A stretch of DNA of 64,000 bases from Neiella litorisoli (GTDB taxonomy: Bacteria; Pseudomonadota; Gammaproteobacteria; Enterobacterales; Neiellaceae), in the NCBI RefSeq assembly GCF_014773395.1, contig NZ_JACXAF010000010.1, positions 113,480-177,479 on the forward strand, given 5' to 3'. The notes below the pieces were generated by a model. It was given only the letters and a program-made list of their open reading frames with translations, searched no databases and was not told the origin of the DNA. The position numbers and the translations under genes were made by a program. Below, piece by piece: positions 27,693-36,739 of the stretch (positions are counted from its first letter, which is position 1; each line of letters opens with the position of its first letter).

Positions 27693-30656
27693 ATGAAACG
27701 TATGCTAATCAATGCAACCCAGCAGGAAGAAATCCGGGTTGCTTTAGTTGATGGCCAACGCCTGTACGATCTAGATATCGAAGGCGCCGGTCAGGACCAG
27801 AAAAAAGCCAATATTTACAAAGGTAAAATCACTCGCATCGAGCCAAGTCTCGAAGCAGCTTTTGTTGATTATGGCGCCGAGCGTCACGGCTTCTTGCCGA
27901 TGAAAGAAATTGCTCGTGAATACTTCCCGGAAGGTTACTCCTTCCAAGGTCGTCCCAACATCAAAGATGTGGTTCGCGAAGGCCAAGAGTTAATCATTCA
28001 AGTCGATAAAGAAGAGCGGGGTAATAAAGGTGCCGCACTCACCACCTTTATTAGTCTTGCTGGTAGCTATTTGGTACTGATGCCAAACAACCCGCGTGCG
28101 GGTGGTATTTCTCGCCGTATTGAAGGTGATGAGCGTACCGAACTGAAAGAAGCGCTGAGTCAACTCGAATTGCCCAAAGGCATGGGCCTGATTGTTCGTA
28201 CCGCCGGCGTTGGTAAGTCTGCCGAAGAACTCGCTTACGATTTGCAAACCTTGCTAACCCACTGGGGACAAATCAAGCAAGTCGCTGACGAGCGCCCTTC
28301 GCCATTGCTGATCCATCAGGAAAGTGACGTTATTGTTCGAGCCATTCGTGACTATTTGCGTCGCGATGTCGGCGAAATCCTCATCGACAACGATGCGTTA
28401 TTCGGTAAAGCATTAGAGCACGTCAAAACGGTGCGTCCAGACTTCGCTAATCGAGTGAAGAAATATCAGGGCGAAGTACCACTGTTTTCGCACTACCAGA
28501 TTGAAAGTCAGATCGAATCGGCATTCCGCCGCGAAGTAAGCTTGCCGTCAGGCGGCTCAATCGTGATCGATCCGACCGAAGCATTAACCTCTATCGATAT
28601 TAACTCGGCGCGCGCAACCAAAGGCACCGATATCGAAGAAACCGCTTTTCAAACCAACCTCGAAGCGGCTGACGAAATTGCCCGCCAATTGCGCTTGCGT
28701 GACGTTGGTGGCCTGATCGTCATCGACTTTATCGATATGACCCCTGCGCGCCATCAGCGTGAAGTGGAAAACCGCCTTCGCGAAGCTGTTCGCGCTGACC
28801 GTGCTCGGGTTCAAATTGGCCGTATCAGCCGTTTTGGTTTGATGGAAATGTCACGTCAGCGACTACGCGCCTCACTGGGTGAGCAAACGCATCATGTTTG
28901 CCCGCGCTGTTCAGGTAGCGGCCACATCCGTGGCGACGAGTCACTGGCACTGTCAGTGCTTCGTTTAATCGAAGAAGAAGCGCTGAAAGACAATTCATCG
29001 CAAATTCAGGCCCAGGTACCAGTGAGTGTCGGCACCTTCTTGCTGAACGAAAAGCGCCCAGCGATTCGTCAAATTGAGAAGCGCAATAAAGTCTCTGTGG
29101 TGATCATTCCAAATCCTCACATGGACACGCCACATTATGATGTTCAGCGCTTGCGTCAAAATGAAGAAATTACTGACGCCAGCTACAACTTAGTAAAAGC
29201 GCCAGAGCTCGATGAAATGGCCAGCCAGCTGCGTGGTGAATCTGCCGTCGAAAAACGCGAGCAACCTGCTCTTTCAGGCATGGTCGCGCCAACAGAAGTT
29301 GCGCCTTCACCACTGAAAGCAGCAAAACCAGCAACGAAAAAAGCAGCACCGAAAAAAGAGCAACCTCAAGGTTTGGTTGCGCGTTTGCTGGCGTTTATTG
29401 CATCCATTTTTGGTGGCGAAGAAGAGCAACCGAAAAAGAGCAAAGACAACCGCAAAGGTGGTAATGATCGTAATCGCGGTCGACGTAACAACCGCGATGA
29501 CCGCAATCGCAATCGCCGTCGTCCACAAAAGAACAAGCAAGGTAATAAAGAAGCCAACGCTAACGACGGTAAAGAGCAAGATAAAGAGCAGGCTCAGCAG
29601 CCAAAGGCAGACAATAAGCGCGGACGCGGCCGAAATCGCAACCGCCGCAAAGAGGCGACCGGTGACGCTAAAGCTACGCCAGTCAATGCCGAGGAAAGCA
29701 GCAGCGAAGCGCAAGAAACGCCTAAGCAGAAGCAAGTAAAAGCGCGCCGTCAGCGTCGCGACTTGCAGAAAAAGGTCCGCTTACAGCAAGGTGAAACGCC
29801 AGCCGCCAAAGCACCAGCGCCAGAAGTTGTCGCAGAACCAGCACAGCCAGCAAACGCTGAAGCACCGACCAGCGAGAGCAAACCAAGTCGCCCTCGTCGT
29901 CAGCGTCGTCGCAAGCCACAGCAGGCGCAACAGCAACAGGTCGCAGAGACTGAAATTGATGCGCGCTATCCTGCCGAAGACGAGCAAGCGAGCAAGCCTG
30001 AAGCAGCCGAAGCGACAATCGCTACGGACGAGAAGGTCGCAGCGCCGACCGTTGAAGCCGATGAGCAAGCGAAAGATGCAACTCGCAAAGCGATCGAAGC
30101 AGCACTTGCAGCGAAGCAAACTGATGCATCTGCGCCAGAAGCCCCAGTTGCAATGACTGATGAGCAAGAGCCTCAAGTAGCGGAGCAACAGAAGCCACAG
30201 GCACCGGTGCAGCAAGAGCTTGATATCGCGCCAGAAGCTACGCCGAAAGCCGAGCCAGCAGAACCAGCGGTAGTTGAGCCTGCAGTGGTTGTTGCGGATG
30301 AGCCGAAATCTGCATCAGAGCAACCTGCGCAAGTAGAAACCAAGGCCGATGCTGAAATTGCAGAGCCAGTAGCGCAAGCTGCACCTGAGCTAGCCGCAGA
30401 GCCTGTTGTCACTGCTACAGTTGAAGCAGCAGCCACTGAGCAAACAGAGGTGATCACAGTGAGCAAAACTGGCCACTATTTTGAGCGCGCTACCAATGCG
30501 CCGATGACAAAACCTTCATTTGCCGATGCGACACCATTTGACACTGCTCAACTGAGCAAGCGTTTCGGTCAAGAAGTGACTGGAGAGCTGGTTAATCGCG
30601 GCAGTCATAACGCCAGCAATCAATCCTCTGCTCCTATGACTCGGCCTGCGCAATAA
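27693..30656 (+). CDS. rne: Ribonuclease E
   Basis: The protein is 987 aa. The catalytic half (1-510) has the S1 domain (about 35-120), the magnesium-binding aspartates D302 (TSIDINS) and D345 (IVIDF), and the zinc-link CPRC at 403-406. RNase E starts most mRNA decay and processes rRNA and tRNAs at the inner membrane. The C-terminal half is low-complexity: a short amphipathic segment near 540-550 ([14 protein letters not shown]), likely the membrane anchor, then Arg/Asn-rich RNA-binding blocks ([39 protein letters not shown]) separated by Ala/Glu/Pro-rich linkers. Two APMT motifs near the end ([17 protein letters not shown]) resemble a conserved C-terminal motif that may bind a degradosome partner. 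A strong terminator follows. Confidence 0.98.
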   Translation: MKRMLINATQQEEIRVALVDGQRLYDLDIEGAGQDQKKANIYKGKITRIEPSLEAAFVDYGAERHGFLPMKEIAREYFPEGYSFQGRPNIKDVVREGQELIIQVDKEERGNKGAALTTFISLAGSYLVLMPNNPRAGGISRRIEGDERTELKEALSQLELPKGMGLIVRTAGVGKSAEELAYDLQTLLTHWGQIKQVADERPSPLLIHQESDVIVRAIRDYLRRDVGEILIDNDALFGKALEHVKTVRPDFANRVKKYQGEVPLFSHYQIESQIESAFRREVSLPSGGSIVIDPTEALTSIDINSARATKGTDIEETAFQTNLEAADEIARQLRLRDVGGLIVIDFIDMTPARHQREVENRLREAVRADRARVQIGRISRFGLMEMSRQRLRASLGEQTHHVCPRCSGSGHIRGDESLALSVLRLIEEEALKDNSSQIQAQVPVSVGTFLLNEKRPAIRQIEKRNKVSVVIIPNPHMDTPHYDVQRLRQNEEITDASYNLVKAPELDEMASQLRGESAVEKREQPALSGMVAPTEVAPSPLKAAKPATKKAAPKKEQPQGLVARLLAFIASIFGGEEEQPKKSKDNRKGGNDRNRGRRNNRDDRNRNRRRPQKNKQGNKEANANDGKEQDKEQAQQPKADNKRGRGRNRNRRKEATGDAKATPVNAEESSSEAQETPKQKQVKARRQRRDLQKKVRLQQGETPAAKAPAPEVVAEPAQPANAEAPTSESKPSRPRRQRRRKPQQAQQQQVAETEIDARYPAEDEQASKPEAAEATIATDEKVAAPTVEADEQAKDATRKAIEAALAAKQTDASAPEAPVAMTDEQEPQVAEQQKPQAPVQQELDIAPEATPKAEPAEPAVVEPAVVVADEPKSASEQPAQVETKADAEIAEPVAQAAPELAAEPVVTATVEAAATEQTEVITVSKTGHYFERATNAPMTKPSFADATPFDTAQLSKRFGQEVTGELVNRGSHNASNQSSAPMTRPAQ

Positions 30657-30673
30657 CCATTCGCGCACGGATC

Positions 30674-30700
30674 AAAATGCCACCTTCGGGTGGCATTTTT
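30674..30700 (+). terminator. rne intrinsic terminator
   Basis: AAAATGCCACC and GGGTGGCATTTTT form an 11-bp stem around a TTC loop and end in a T-run, 18 bp after the rne stop. Confidence 0.9.
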
Positions 30701-30763
30701 GTTTGCAGTCGCAACTAACTCATGATTTAAAACGAAAGACTAAGCGCAGTTATCAGTTTCAGT

Positions 30764-30980
30764 TTATTCGCCGTAAAATCCCTTCTCGTTGAGCCATGCT
30801 AGCGCATCGGATTCGGTTTCAAAGAAACGTGATTCGGTAGTGGGTAAAGCGGTTTGTAGTTGTTGCAGAATTAAACGCTTTACACATACATTCAGCCGTT
30901 TCGCGATTCCATGCCCCAGAGAAGCGCACGATAATCGTTCGATCGTGGCGTTCCAATTCATAGCTACCGTGTTGCCTCAT
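30764..30980 (-). pseudogene. Frame-broken small gene, probably an internally deleted STAS/SpoIIAA-like protein
   Basis: A strong ribosome site (AAGGAA, 7 nt spacing) precedes the ATG at 30980. That frame gives MRQHGSYELERHDRTIIVRF, then SGAWNRETAECMCKAF, and then degenerates to a TGA at 30819-30821. In another frame of the same strand the sequence resumes as TESRFFETESDALAWL and NEKGFYGE, with a stop at 30764. The N-terminal piece (a G.W turn after two strands) and the C-terminal piece (R.F...EALAWL) are what I would expect from the two ends of a SpoIIAA-like small protein of about 120 aa. The middle 50 or so residues are missing. A 65-aa frame on this strand is open by itself, but its first half is not protein-like. 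The parent family is not proven. Confidence 0.6.
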
Positions 30981-31100
30981 TCGAGTTTCCTTCTCAACGC
31001 TAGGCTAAGAAATGGTTATACGCCAAGACGTGAGTGATTGTTAAGATTTTAATGACCGATTCATCACGAAATACCAATCTGTTCGAATCGCAAACACAAA

Positions 31101-31130
31101 AAAAGCCAGCACTTGGAAGCGCTGGCTTTT
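31101..31130 (-). terminator. Intrinsic terminator of the secreted hypothetical gene
   Basis: AAAAGCCAGC and GCTGGCTTTT form a 10-bp stem. On the minus strand it ends in seven T, 20 bp after the stop at 31150. Confidence 0.85.
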
Positions 31131-31149
31131 CTATCTGAATCTGGTCTGA

Positions 31150-31563
31150 TTATCGCTTAGCGAGTTGATGTTGACGGTAAAGCGTGACTAGCGAACCGTC
31201 GGTGTTGCGGTAAGTCAATTGGTCGTCGTTCACTTCGATGATTTCATCACACCATGAGCTGCCGACTGGCATTAACTCAGGATGGCTCGAATTAGTCACG
31301 GTTAAGCAGTTGCTGACGTCAAACTTTTGTTTCACGTTATAGAAGGCTTCGATTTCATAACGAATGTTGGTTTGCGGCACCGTGCCCCAAGACCGAGTGC
31401 TGCCGTCAGTAAAGTACTGATCATAACCCCAAAATGTTTCGCCACCATCATCAGAGCTACCCCAAATACCTACCAACTTCTGAGGATCAATATGCTGACC
31501 TGCAACAGCAGGCGCGTTGACCAATGCCAGCAGGCTGATAATAAGGGCAGAAACTACTTTCAT
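31150..31563 (-). CDS. Small secreted protein of unknown function
   Basis: The 137-aa protein has a signal peptide (MKVVSALIISLLALVNAPAVAG) preceded by an AAGGA ribosome site. The mature part begins QHIDPQKLVGIWGSSDDGGETFWGYDQYFTDG, which recalls the opening strand of lipocalin-like proteins ('L.G.W....'). Two Cys (SNCLTV, SSWCDE) could form a disulfide. I do not recognise a named family. The gene has its own terminator and looks monocistronic, between the broken gene and btuB. An in-frame start ten codons upstream is less likely because it lacks a ribosome site. Confidence 0.75.
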   Translation of the reverse strand: MKVVSALIISLLALVNAPAVAGQHIDPQKLVGIWGSSDDGGETFWGYDQYFTDGSTRSWGTVPQTNIRYEIEAFYNVKQKFDVSNCLTVTNSSHPELMPVGSSWCDEIIEVNDDQLTYRNTDGSLVTLYRQHQLAKR

Positions 31564-31722
31564 GTCGGCATCCTTCGAGGAGACATAGCACAATGGTGCT
31601 AGGCGATGTGTTCGGCGGCCAATTTATAATCACAGCGAAATCAAATCTGCGACACGGATCGATGTTCCCTATTCCTGTTAAAAACTCATTATTCAATTGT
31701 GAAGAAGATCTCAATTGGTCAA

Positions 31723-31752
31723 AAAAAAGCCGCTTGAAATAGCGGCTTTTTT
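31723..31752 (-). terminator. btuB intrinsic terminator
   Basis: AAAAAAGCCGCT and AGCGGCTTTTTT form a 12-bp stem with a 6-nt loop, about 20 bp after the btuB stop. T-runs lie on both strands. Confidence 0.88.
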
Positions 31753-31773
31753 ATCAACTGAGTTGTTTAAGGT

Positions 31774-33618
31774 TTAGTTATTGGCAAATTCCACCGAGAT
31801 AAAATATTGCGCACCCGGTATGTTATAGCCCACGGCAGAGCGATAATTCTCATCAAAGACGTTATCAGCCTTAGCTCGCACAACCCACGATTTATTAATG
31901 TGATAGCTTACCGCCAAATCGACTGTTTGATAGTCCTTTAAGCGCACGCCCGCATCATTACGCTCGCCAACATAGTCATAAGCCAATAAAACATCGAGCT
32001 GCCGCCAACTAACATTGGCTTGGTAGCCAGCAGTTTTATGAGGGCGGCGGTTTAACTGACTGCCGGTACTATCATCGGTGGCGTCCATGTAAGACAGAGC
32101 CAGTTGATGATCAATGCCAAACCAAGCTGCAGTAGCGGTAACTTCACCGCCCTTGATGGTGGCACTGTCGACGTTTTGAGGCGCGCAGTTCCAGTTTTCA
32201 TCACAGACATAACCATCGATCAGATCATCAACGTCAGTGCGATATAGGCTGGCATCAACACCAATGCCGGCAACGTGTGCCCGTACTAACAATTCGTAGC
32301 TATCTGACGTTTCCGGTTTTAAGTCGGGGTTGCCGGCAAAACCAAAGGATTCGGGATAATACAAATCGTTAAAGGTTGGCGCCTTGAAGGCATGTCCGGC
32401 TGCTACACCAACAGTGAACTGAGGCGCAAAGCGATAACCAAAGCTGGCGTTGTAAGTCACCTCCGAGTCGACTTTTTCAACATCATCGTAACGCAATGCT
32501 GCTTCTGCTAACCAGCGCTGGTTGTCATATGCTGCATGGCCAAATAGCGCCCATGTATCGCGCTCATCAACGGTAAAATCATTGGTTGCTTTGACTTCGT
32601 CGCGATACCAATCGCCGCCGCCAGTAATGGTCCACTCTGGCGTTACGGCATAACGATTGACACTACTCAGTTGAGTGCGGCGGGTTTCGAAACTAGATTT
32701 GTCTTCAACCAGATCGCCGGTGAAATAATCGAAGTAATCAATAAAGCTAATTTGGCTATCGCGGCTTTGTGACACGGTTAGTTCACTCTCCAGCGCGCCT
32801 TGCTGATATCTGGTGTTGAGCATCAGTAAGTGGTTGCGGTAGTCCTGGCGATTATCAACACCAAAACTGTCGTAATCGAGGCTACCATCATCAAGCTGCG
32901 CCACCCAATCGAAAGTCACCGTCTGATTTAACGCATAGTCGCCGCGCAATGCCGCTGACCAACGGTCGTAACCATCATCGTCATCTTCGCCATCATCGCG
33001 AACATCAAAACCATCACTGTCTTCATAACTCAGCGCAATGGTTGAGCTTCCCTTTTGATAGCCAACGCCAACGGCGCCATCGAGGCTTTTGTATGAATCG
33101 GAGCCGGTTTGCGCCGATAGCTGGTATTGACCACCTTCGAGCCGACGGGTGTAAATATGAACAACGCCACCCAGCGCTTCTGAGCCCCAAAGCGCCGCTC
33201 TTGGCCCTTTAAGTACCTCAATCCGCTCGATCTGCTGAACCGGAATCGTCGACAACTCTTTGTAACCAAGGGTGGCTGAGCCAACACGGACACCGTCAAC
33301 CAAAATCAAAGTGTGGTTGGAATTGGTGCCACGGCTAAAGATACTTTGCTGCTGCCCCGCTCCGCCTAGTTGTGCGATCTCAATACCAGCAATCGGAGCC
33401 AACACATCGCCGATTGATTTGGCTTGCATGGCGGCAATTTCAGCACGCTCGATAACAGCTACCTGAGCAATGATCTGGTTACTATCAACAGGCATTCGGC
33501 TGCCAGTGACGATCAAACGCTCAGTGCCATCATCTGCGATACTCGTAAACGGTGCGGATGACAATGCTGCGGCAACGGCTGCAGCCAGCAAATGGTTGTG
33601 TTTCCCTTTAAATATCAT
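31774..33618 (-). CDS. btuB: TonB-dependent vitamin B12 receptor BtuB
   Basis: This outer-membrane receptor of 614 aa (E. coli BtuB 614 with signal) has a signal peptide ending about SIA, then a TonB box (ERLIVTG) and the plug domain (SIGDVLAPIAGIEIAQLGGAG, FSRGTNSNHTLILVDGVRVGSATLG). A 22-strand barrel follows. The barrel includes FRDDGEDDDDGYDRW-type acidic loops, as in the calcium-binding extracellular loops of BtuB. The call is supported by the cobalamin riboswitch directly upstream and by btuF as neighbour. The C-terminus is FANN rather than a terminal Phe, so the usual barrel-assembly signal is followed by three extra residues. Confidence 0.92.
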   Translation of the reverse strand: MIFKGKHNHLLAAAVAAALSSAPFTSIADDGTERLIVTGSRMPVDSNQIIAQVAVIERAEIAAMQAKSIGDVLAPIAGIEIAQLGGAGQQQSIFSRGTNSNHTLILVDGVRVGSATLGYKELSTIPVQQIERIEVLKGPRAALWGSEALGGVVHIYTRRLEGGQYQLSAQTGSDSYKSLDGAVGVGYQKGSSTIALSYEDSDGFDVRDDGEDDDDGYDRWSAALRGDYALNQTVTFDWVAQLDDGSLDYDSFGVDNRQDYRNHLLMLNTRYQQGALESELTVSQSRDSQISFIDYFDYFTGDLVEDKSSFETRRTQLSSVNRYAVTPEWTITGGGDWYRDEVKATNDFTVDERDTWALFGHAAYDNQRWLAEAALRYDDVEKVDSEVTYNASFGYRFAPQFTVGVAAGHAFKAPTFNDLYYPESFGFAGNPDLKPETSDSYELLVRAHVAGIGVDASLYRTDVDDLIDGYVCDENWNCAPQNVDSATIKGGEVTATAAWFGIDHQLALSYMDATDDSTGSQLNRRPHKTAGYQANVSWRQLDVLLAYDYVGERNDAGVRLKDYQTVDLAVSYHINKSWVVRAKADNVFDENYRSAVGYNIPGAQYFISVEFANN

Positions 33619-33664
33619 GTGTATGCAGAAGCACCCTCCGTACTTCGTCCTATGTTGTTATATT

Positions 33665-33805
33665 CAGGCCGGTCTCCGGGCTGCTGTTTTTCACGTTGTA
33701 CCTTCCCAGCACAATAGCCAGTGGTCTACACAACGCATCACAGTTACCGTTGCGGGGGCAGCGTTGGCCTCACACCAACTTCCCGTTTCACCCTGTCGGG
33801 CACCT
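33665..33805 (-). promoter_or_regulatory. Cobalamin (B12) riboswitch upstream of btuB
   Basis: On the minus strand the conserved elements occur in order: AGGTGCCCGACAGGGTGAAA, GGGAAGTTGGTG, GCCCCCGCAACGGTAACTG, CCACTG, GGGAAGG and the B12-box-like CCCGGAGACCGGCCTG. It ends about 46 nt before the btuB ATG. It should repress btuB when adenosylcobalamin or a related corrinoid is bound. Confidence 0.92.
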
Positions 33806-33834
33806 GAAATTTAAAAGTGAGCGACTAACAGTCG

Positions 33835-34695
33835 CTACTGTTTCGTGGTCCTCGCACCATACAATTGTCGAAATTCATCGATGCGACGACAGAGCCGCTC
33901 AGCCTCATCAAGCGCCCGAGGGGTCATGCGATGAAGCTGATCGGAATCTGGGTAAATCATGGCGTTATTGGCCACAGCCGGGATTTGCGGCCAGGCTTGC
34001 CAATCGGTCAATGGCACGCCACGAGCCGAGTCTTTTGGTTGAATAATGATCTGTGGTTGAGCCGTGACGACATGCTCGACACTGACGTGGGGATACTCGC
34101 CAATAGCGTCTAAAAACACATTACGAGCACCACATAGCTCGAGACTTTGTTGCGGCCAGCTGCCTTGGCCAACCGTGGTCAGCGGCTGTGGCCAAAGCTC
34201 ATAAAACACGCGAAGTGCTGATTTGTGATGAAATTGCTGGCGGACGTTTGCCAACTTAACCGCATAGTTGCCGGCGATTTGTTGGGCGGCCTGCTGGTGC
34301 CCAAGCAATGTGCCAAGCTCAGTGATGGCTAAAGTGACATCATCAAAGTTACTAATCGTTAGCCAGTGGGTTGTCACGCCTAAAGCTTCAAGCCGTTGAA
34401 CCGCCTGTGGCGATGAGCCGCCGCGCCAGGCGATGACAACATCAGGCTTTAACGCCAATACTTGCTCGATGTTGAGCTGCGCATAATTGCCAACGGTGGG
34501 TAGCTTTGATGCTTCGGCGGGAAAGTTGCAATGTTCGACCACGCCCACAAGCTGTGGACCTGCGCCGATGGCATAGATTAATTCGACCAAGTTCGGAGCT
34601 AGGGCAATCACCCTTTTAGGTTCGGCAGCAGCAATCGAAGTCCAACTGAACGCAAGCAATAGCGTCGACAGCCATGCCAGCCATAGTGCACGCAT
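33835..34695 (-). CDS. btuF: Periplasmic vitamin B12-binding protein BtuF
   Basis: The 286-aa protein has a signal peptide (MRALWLAWLSTLLLAFSWTSIAAAE) and a class III binding-protein fold. RVIALAPNLVELIYAIGAGPQLVGVVEHC opens the first lobe and ALKPDVVIAWRGGSSPQAVQRLEALG follows. It would deliver B12 to BtuCD, which are not in the window. The start is uncertain. This ATG gives a compact signal peptide, while an in-frame ATG at 34740 would add 15 residues (MERFKHPLCKPHSPT). Neither has a good ribosome site. It lies between two cobalamin riboswitches and is controlled by the upstream one. A short hairpin (GCGACT / AGTCGC) directly follows its stop. Confidence 0.9.
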   Translation of the reverse strand: MRALWLAWLSTLLLAFSWTSIAAAEPKRVIALAPNLVELIYAIGAGPQLVGVVEHCNFPAEASKLPTVGNYAQLNIEQVLALKPDVVIAWRGGSSPQAVQRLEALGVTTHWLTISNFDDVTLAITELGTLLGHQQAAQQIAGNYAVKLANVRQQFHHKSALRVFYELWPQPLTTVGQGSWPQQSLELCGARNVFLDAIGEYPHVSVEHVVTAQPQIIIQPKDSARGVPLTDWQAWPQIPAVANNAMIYPDSDQLHRMTPRALDEAERLCRRIDEFRQLYGARTTKQ

Positions 34696-34764
34696 TGTTG
34701 GGCTGTGTGGTTTGCAAAGTGGATGTTTGAATCGTTCCATGAGGACAGTTGCCGCCGTCGCTAA

Positions 34765-34811
34765 AGTAAGTCACTTTTTCACCGGAGGACAACAACGCAG
34801 TACGACTTACT
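34765..34811 (-). other. Long-range inverted repeat between the riboswitch and btuF
   Basis: AGTAAGTC (34765-34772) is the perfect complement of GACTTACT (34804-34811) across a 31-nt loop. It lies between the aptamer and the btuF start, so it may be part of the expression platform. A second small stem, CCAAG / CTTGG, is nearer the aptamer. Confidence 0.45.
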
Positions 34812-34882
34812 GGGCAGACAATAACCCAATAAATCAGACAACAGCGCCAAGTTACCCGCTTGGTGATACCGAGAAGAATGTC

Positions 34883-35030
34883 ATGGCAGGTTTCCTGGCT
34901 CAACGGGGTTGCCCAACAAGCGCCTTCCCAATACCTTGGTATCAGTGGCTTATACCTGTCAGCCCGTATTACAGTTGCGGGAACAGCTGCGGTCTTCCAC
35001 CGCATTCCCTATTAAACTCTTGCGAGTACC
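34883..35030 (-). promoter_or_regulatory. Cobalamin (B12) riboswitch upstream of btuF
   Basis: The minus-strand order is GGTACTCGCAAGAG, AATAGGGAATGCGGTGGAA, CCGCAGCTGTTCCCGCAACT, GCCACTG, GGGAAGGCG and the B12 box GAGCCAGGAAACCTGCC. These match the conserved elements of the cobalamin aptamer very closely. Confidence 0.95.
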
Positions 35031-35087
35031 ATTTGCGCGCTGTTATACCTTAGCACTGTGCAAACTGCAACTAGATGTCGTTAACAA

Positions 35088-35579
35088 TTAACGTTGCGAA
35101 GCGGCGATGTGTTCGACTAACCCCTGACTTGCATCTTCAATTAAATCAAGCACTAGTTCAAAGCCACGCTGGCCACCATAATATGGGTCTGGTACTTCGC
35201 TGAATTTTTGTTGGGTCGAAAAGTCCAGCATTAACTTCACCTTATGGCGAACATCTTCGCTCGGGCATAACGCCATTAAGTCATCGTAATTGGCTTGATC
35301 CATCGCCAACAGCAAGTCGAAATGAGCAAAGTCTTCAACCACAACGCGACGCGAGCGAATCGCATCAAAGTCATAACCACGGGCCTTGCCGGCTTCCATA
35401 CTGCGAGGGTCCGGCTTTTTACCAACGTGATAACCAATGGTGCCGGCACTGTCGATATGCACTTGCAGTTGGCGTTTTGCGGCATGTTGGCGGAACACTG
35501 CTTCTGCGGTCGGCGAACGGCATATGTTGCCCATGCAGACCATCAAAACCGAATCGATACGTTGACTAGCTGTCATCAT
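35088..35579 (-). CDS. Low-molecular-weight protein tyrosine phosphatase
   Basis: The 163-aa cytoplasmic enzyme has the P-loop CMGNICRS (C15-x5-R21) and the general-acid loop DPYYGG near residue 130. The rest follows the family pattern (SAGTIGYHVGKKPDPRSMEAGKARGYD). Such enzymes dephosphorylate protein tyrosine or act on small phosphoesters. No tyrosine kinase or exopolysaccharide genes are next to it, so the more general housekeeping type (YfkJ-like) is likelier than Wzb. It ends just before the btuF riboswitch. Confidence 0.93.
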   Translation of the reverse strand: MMTASQRIDSVLMVCMGNICRSPTAEAVFRQHAAKRQLQVHIDSAGTIGYHVGKKPDPRSMEAGKARGYDFDAIRSRRVVVEDFAHFDLLLAMDQANYDDLMALCPSEDVRHKVKLMLDFSTQQKFSEVPDPYYGGQRGFELVLDLIEDASQGLVEHIAASQR

Positions 35580-35630
35580 TCTTCACCACTTTGTTAGTCA
35601 CGACCAACTGAATGACTATTCAAAACAAAA

Positions 35631-35653
35631 AAACTCCCGACTAGCGGGAGTTT
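35631..35653 (-). terminator. htpX intrinsic terminator
   Basis: AAACTCCCG and CGGGAGTTT form a 9-bp stem with a 5-nt loop. On the minus strand it ends in a run of seven T. Confidence 0.88.
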
Positions 35654-35685
35654 ATAACCTAGAGCTGGCGCTGTGTACAGCGCGC

Positions 35686-36564
35686 TTAGCGAGCAGCTTC
35701 GAGAGCGGCAATACGTTTTTCAATTGGTGGATGGCTCATAAACAACTCAGCCATGCTTGATTTGCCGTTGATGCAAAACGCGGCCAACTGCCCTTCCATT
35801 TGCGGCTCGTGGCTTTGGCTAAGACGGCGCAATGCTTTGATCATCGTCTGATTGCTGGTCAGGTAGGCGCCACCGGCATCGGCAATGTATTCACGACGAC
35901 GCGAGAACCACATGACGATGATACTGGCCAGCAAACCAAATACGATTTCTAGCACAATCACAACACCGGTATAGGCAAGCCAACCTAGGCCTTGACCGTT
36001 ATCATCATTGCGCGCCACTGCCGAACTGATTGCTTGGGCGATTAGACGTGCCAAGAAGATCACAAAGGTATTCACAATGCCTTGGATCAGCGTCATGGTC
36101 ACCATGTCGCCGTTGGCAACGTGACTCACTTCATGGCCCAACACGGCTTCCACTTCGTCTTTGTCCATCGATGTCAACAAACCAGTAGACACCGCCACCA
36201 AGGAGTTGTTTTTACTTGGCCCAGTGGCAAATGCGTTCATATCAGGCGAATCGTAGATGGCCACTTCTGGCATCGCGATGCCTGCGGTTCGCGCCTGGCG
36301 CTCTACCGTTTCAACCAACCAACGCTCGGCTTCGTTACGCGGCTGTTCGATGACATGAGCACCCGTTGAGCGCTTGGCCATCCACTTACTCATGTAAAGG
36401 CTGACAAATGCACCACCAAAACCAAACAAGCCCGCAAAAATGGCAAGCCCGGCAATGCTGCGCGTGTCTTGAATACCAAAGAGGGCAAAAACAATGTTTA
36501 GGACAATGCTAAACACCACCATTACCGCAATGTTGGTCAATAAAAACAAAGCTATACGCTTCAT
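35686..36564 (-). CDS. htpX: Inner-membrane zinc protease HtpX
   Basis: The M48 protease of 292 aa (E. coli 293) has two N-terminal TM helices ([54 protein letters not shown]), then [25 protein letters not shown] and the zinc motif HEVSH in [16 protein letters not shown]. Two further hydrophobic segments and the third ligand region ([14 protein letters not shown]) follow. It degrades damaged membrane proteins together with FtsH. It is divergent from pepE and has its own terminator. Confidence 0.97.
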   Translation of the reverse strand: MKRIALFLLTNIAVMVVFSIVLNIVFALFGIQDTRSIAGLAIFAGLFGFGGAFVSLYMSKWMAKRSTGAHVIEQPRNEAERWLVETVERQARTAGIAMPEVAIYDSPDMNAFATGPSKNNSLVAVSTGLLTSMDKDEVEAVLGHEVSHVANGDMVTMTLIQGIVNTFVIFLARLIAQAISSAVARNDDNGQGLGWLAYTGVVIVLEIVFGLLASIIVMWFSRRREYIADAGGAYLTSNQTMIKALRRLSQSHEPQMEGQLAAFCINGKSSMAELFMSHPPIEKRIAALEAAR

Positions 36565-36739
36565 GGTTTCCTCATCCAGTGATAATAATTATGGCTATGC
36601 AACAGATAATTGGGGAACTCGCAGAGAGTTTCAAGGTTTGTCACGCAGGTTTTGTCACTGTTACCACTTCCTGCTTATGGTAGCCTACCTTCTGTTGGTC
36701 CAGACCCTAATCACTCTGACAGAGTTTTCTTAATCTAAT

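Noticed and set aside
29377..30156. Direct repeats in rne as a possible tandem-repeat or CRISPR-like array
   Set aside because: The repeats are irregular Arg/Asn-rich and Ala/Glu-rich codon runs in a disordered protein region, with no constant unit or spacer.
29307..30466. Several long antisense frames inside the 3' half of rne
   Set aside because: The rne C-terminal half is low-complexity and rich in Arg, Ala, Pro and Gln codons, which keeps other frames open by composition. The sense frame has all RNase E motifs.
34616..35005. 129-aa minus-strand frame over the btuF riboswitch
   Set aside because: It covers the conserved aptamer and the btuF start region in another frame, with no protein-like features.
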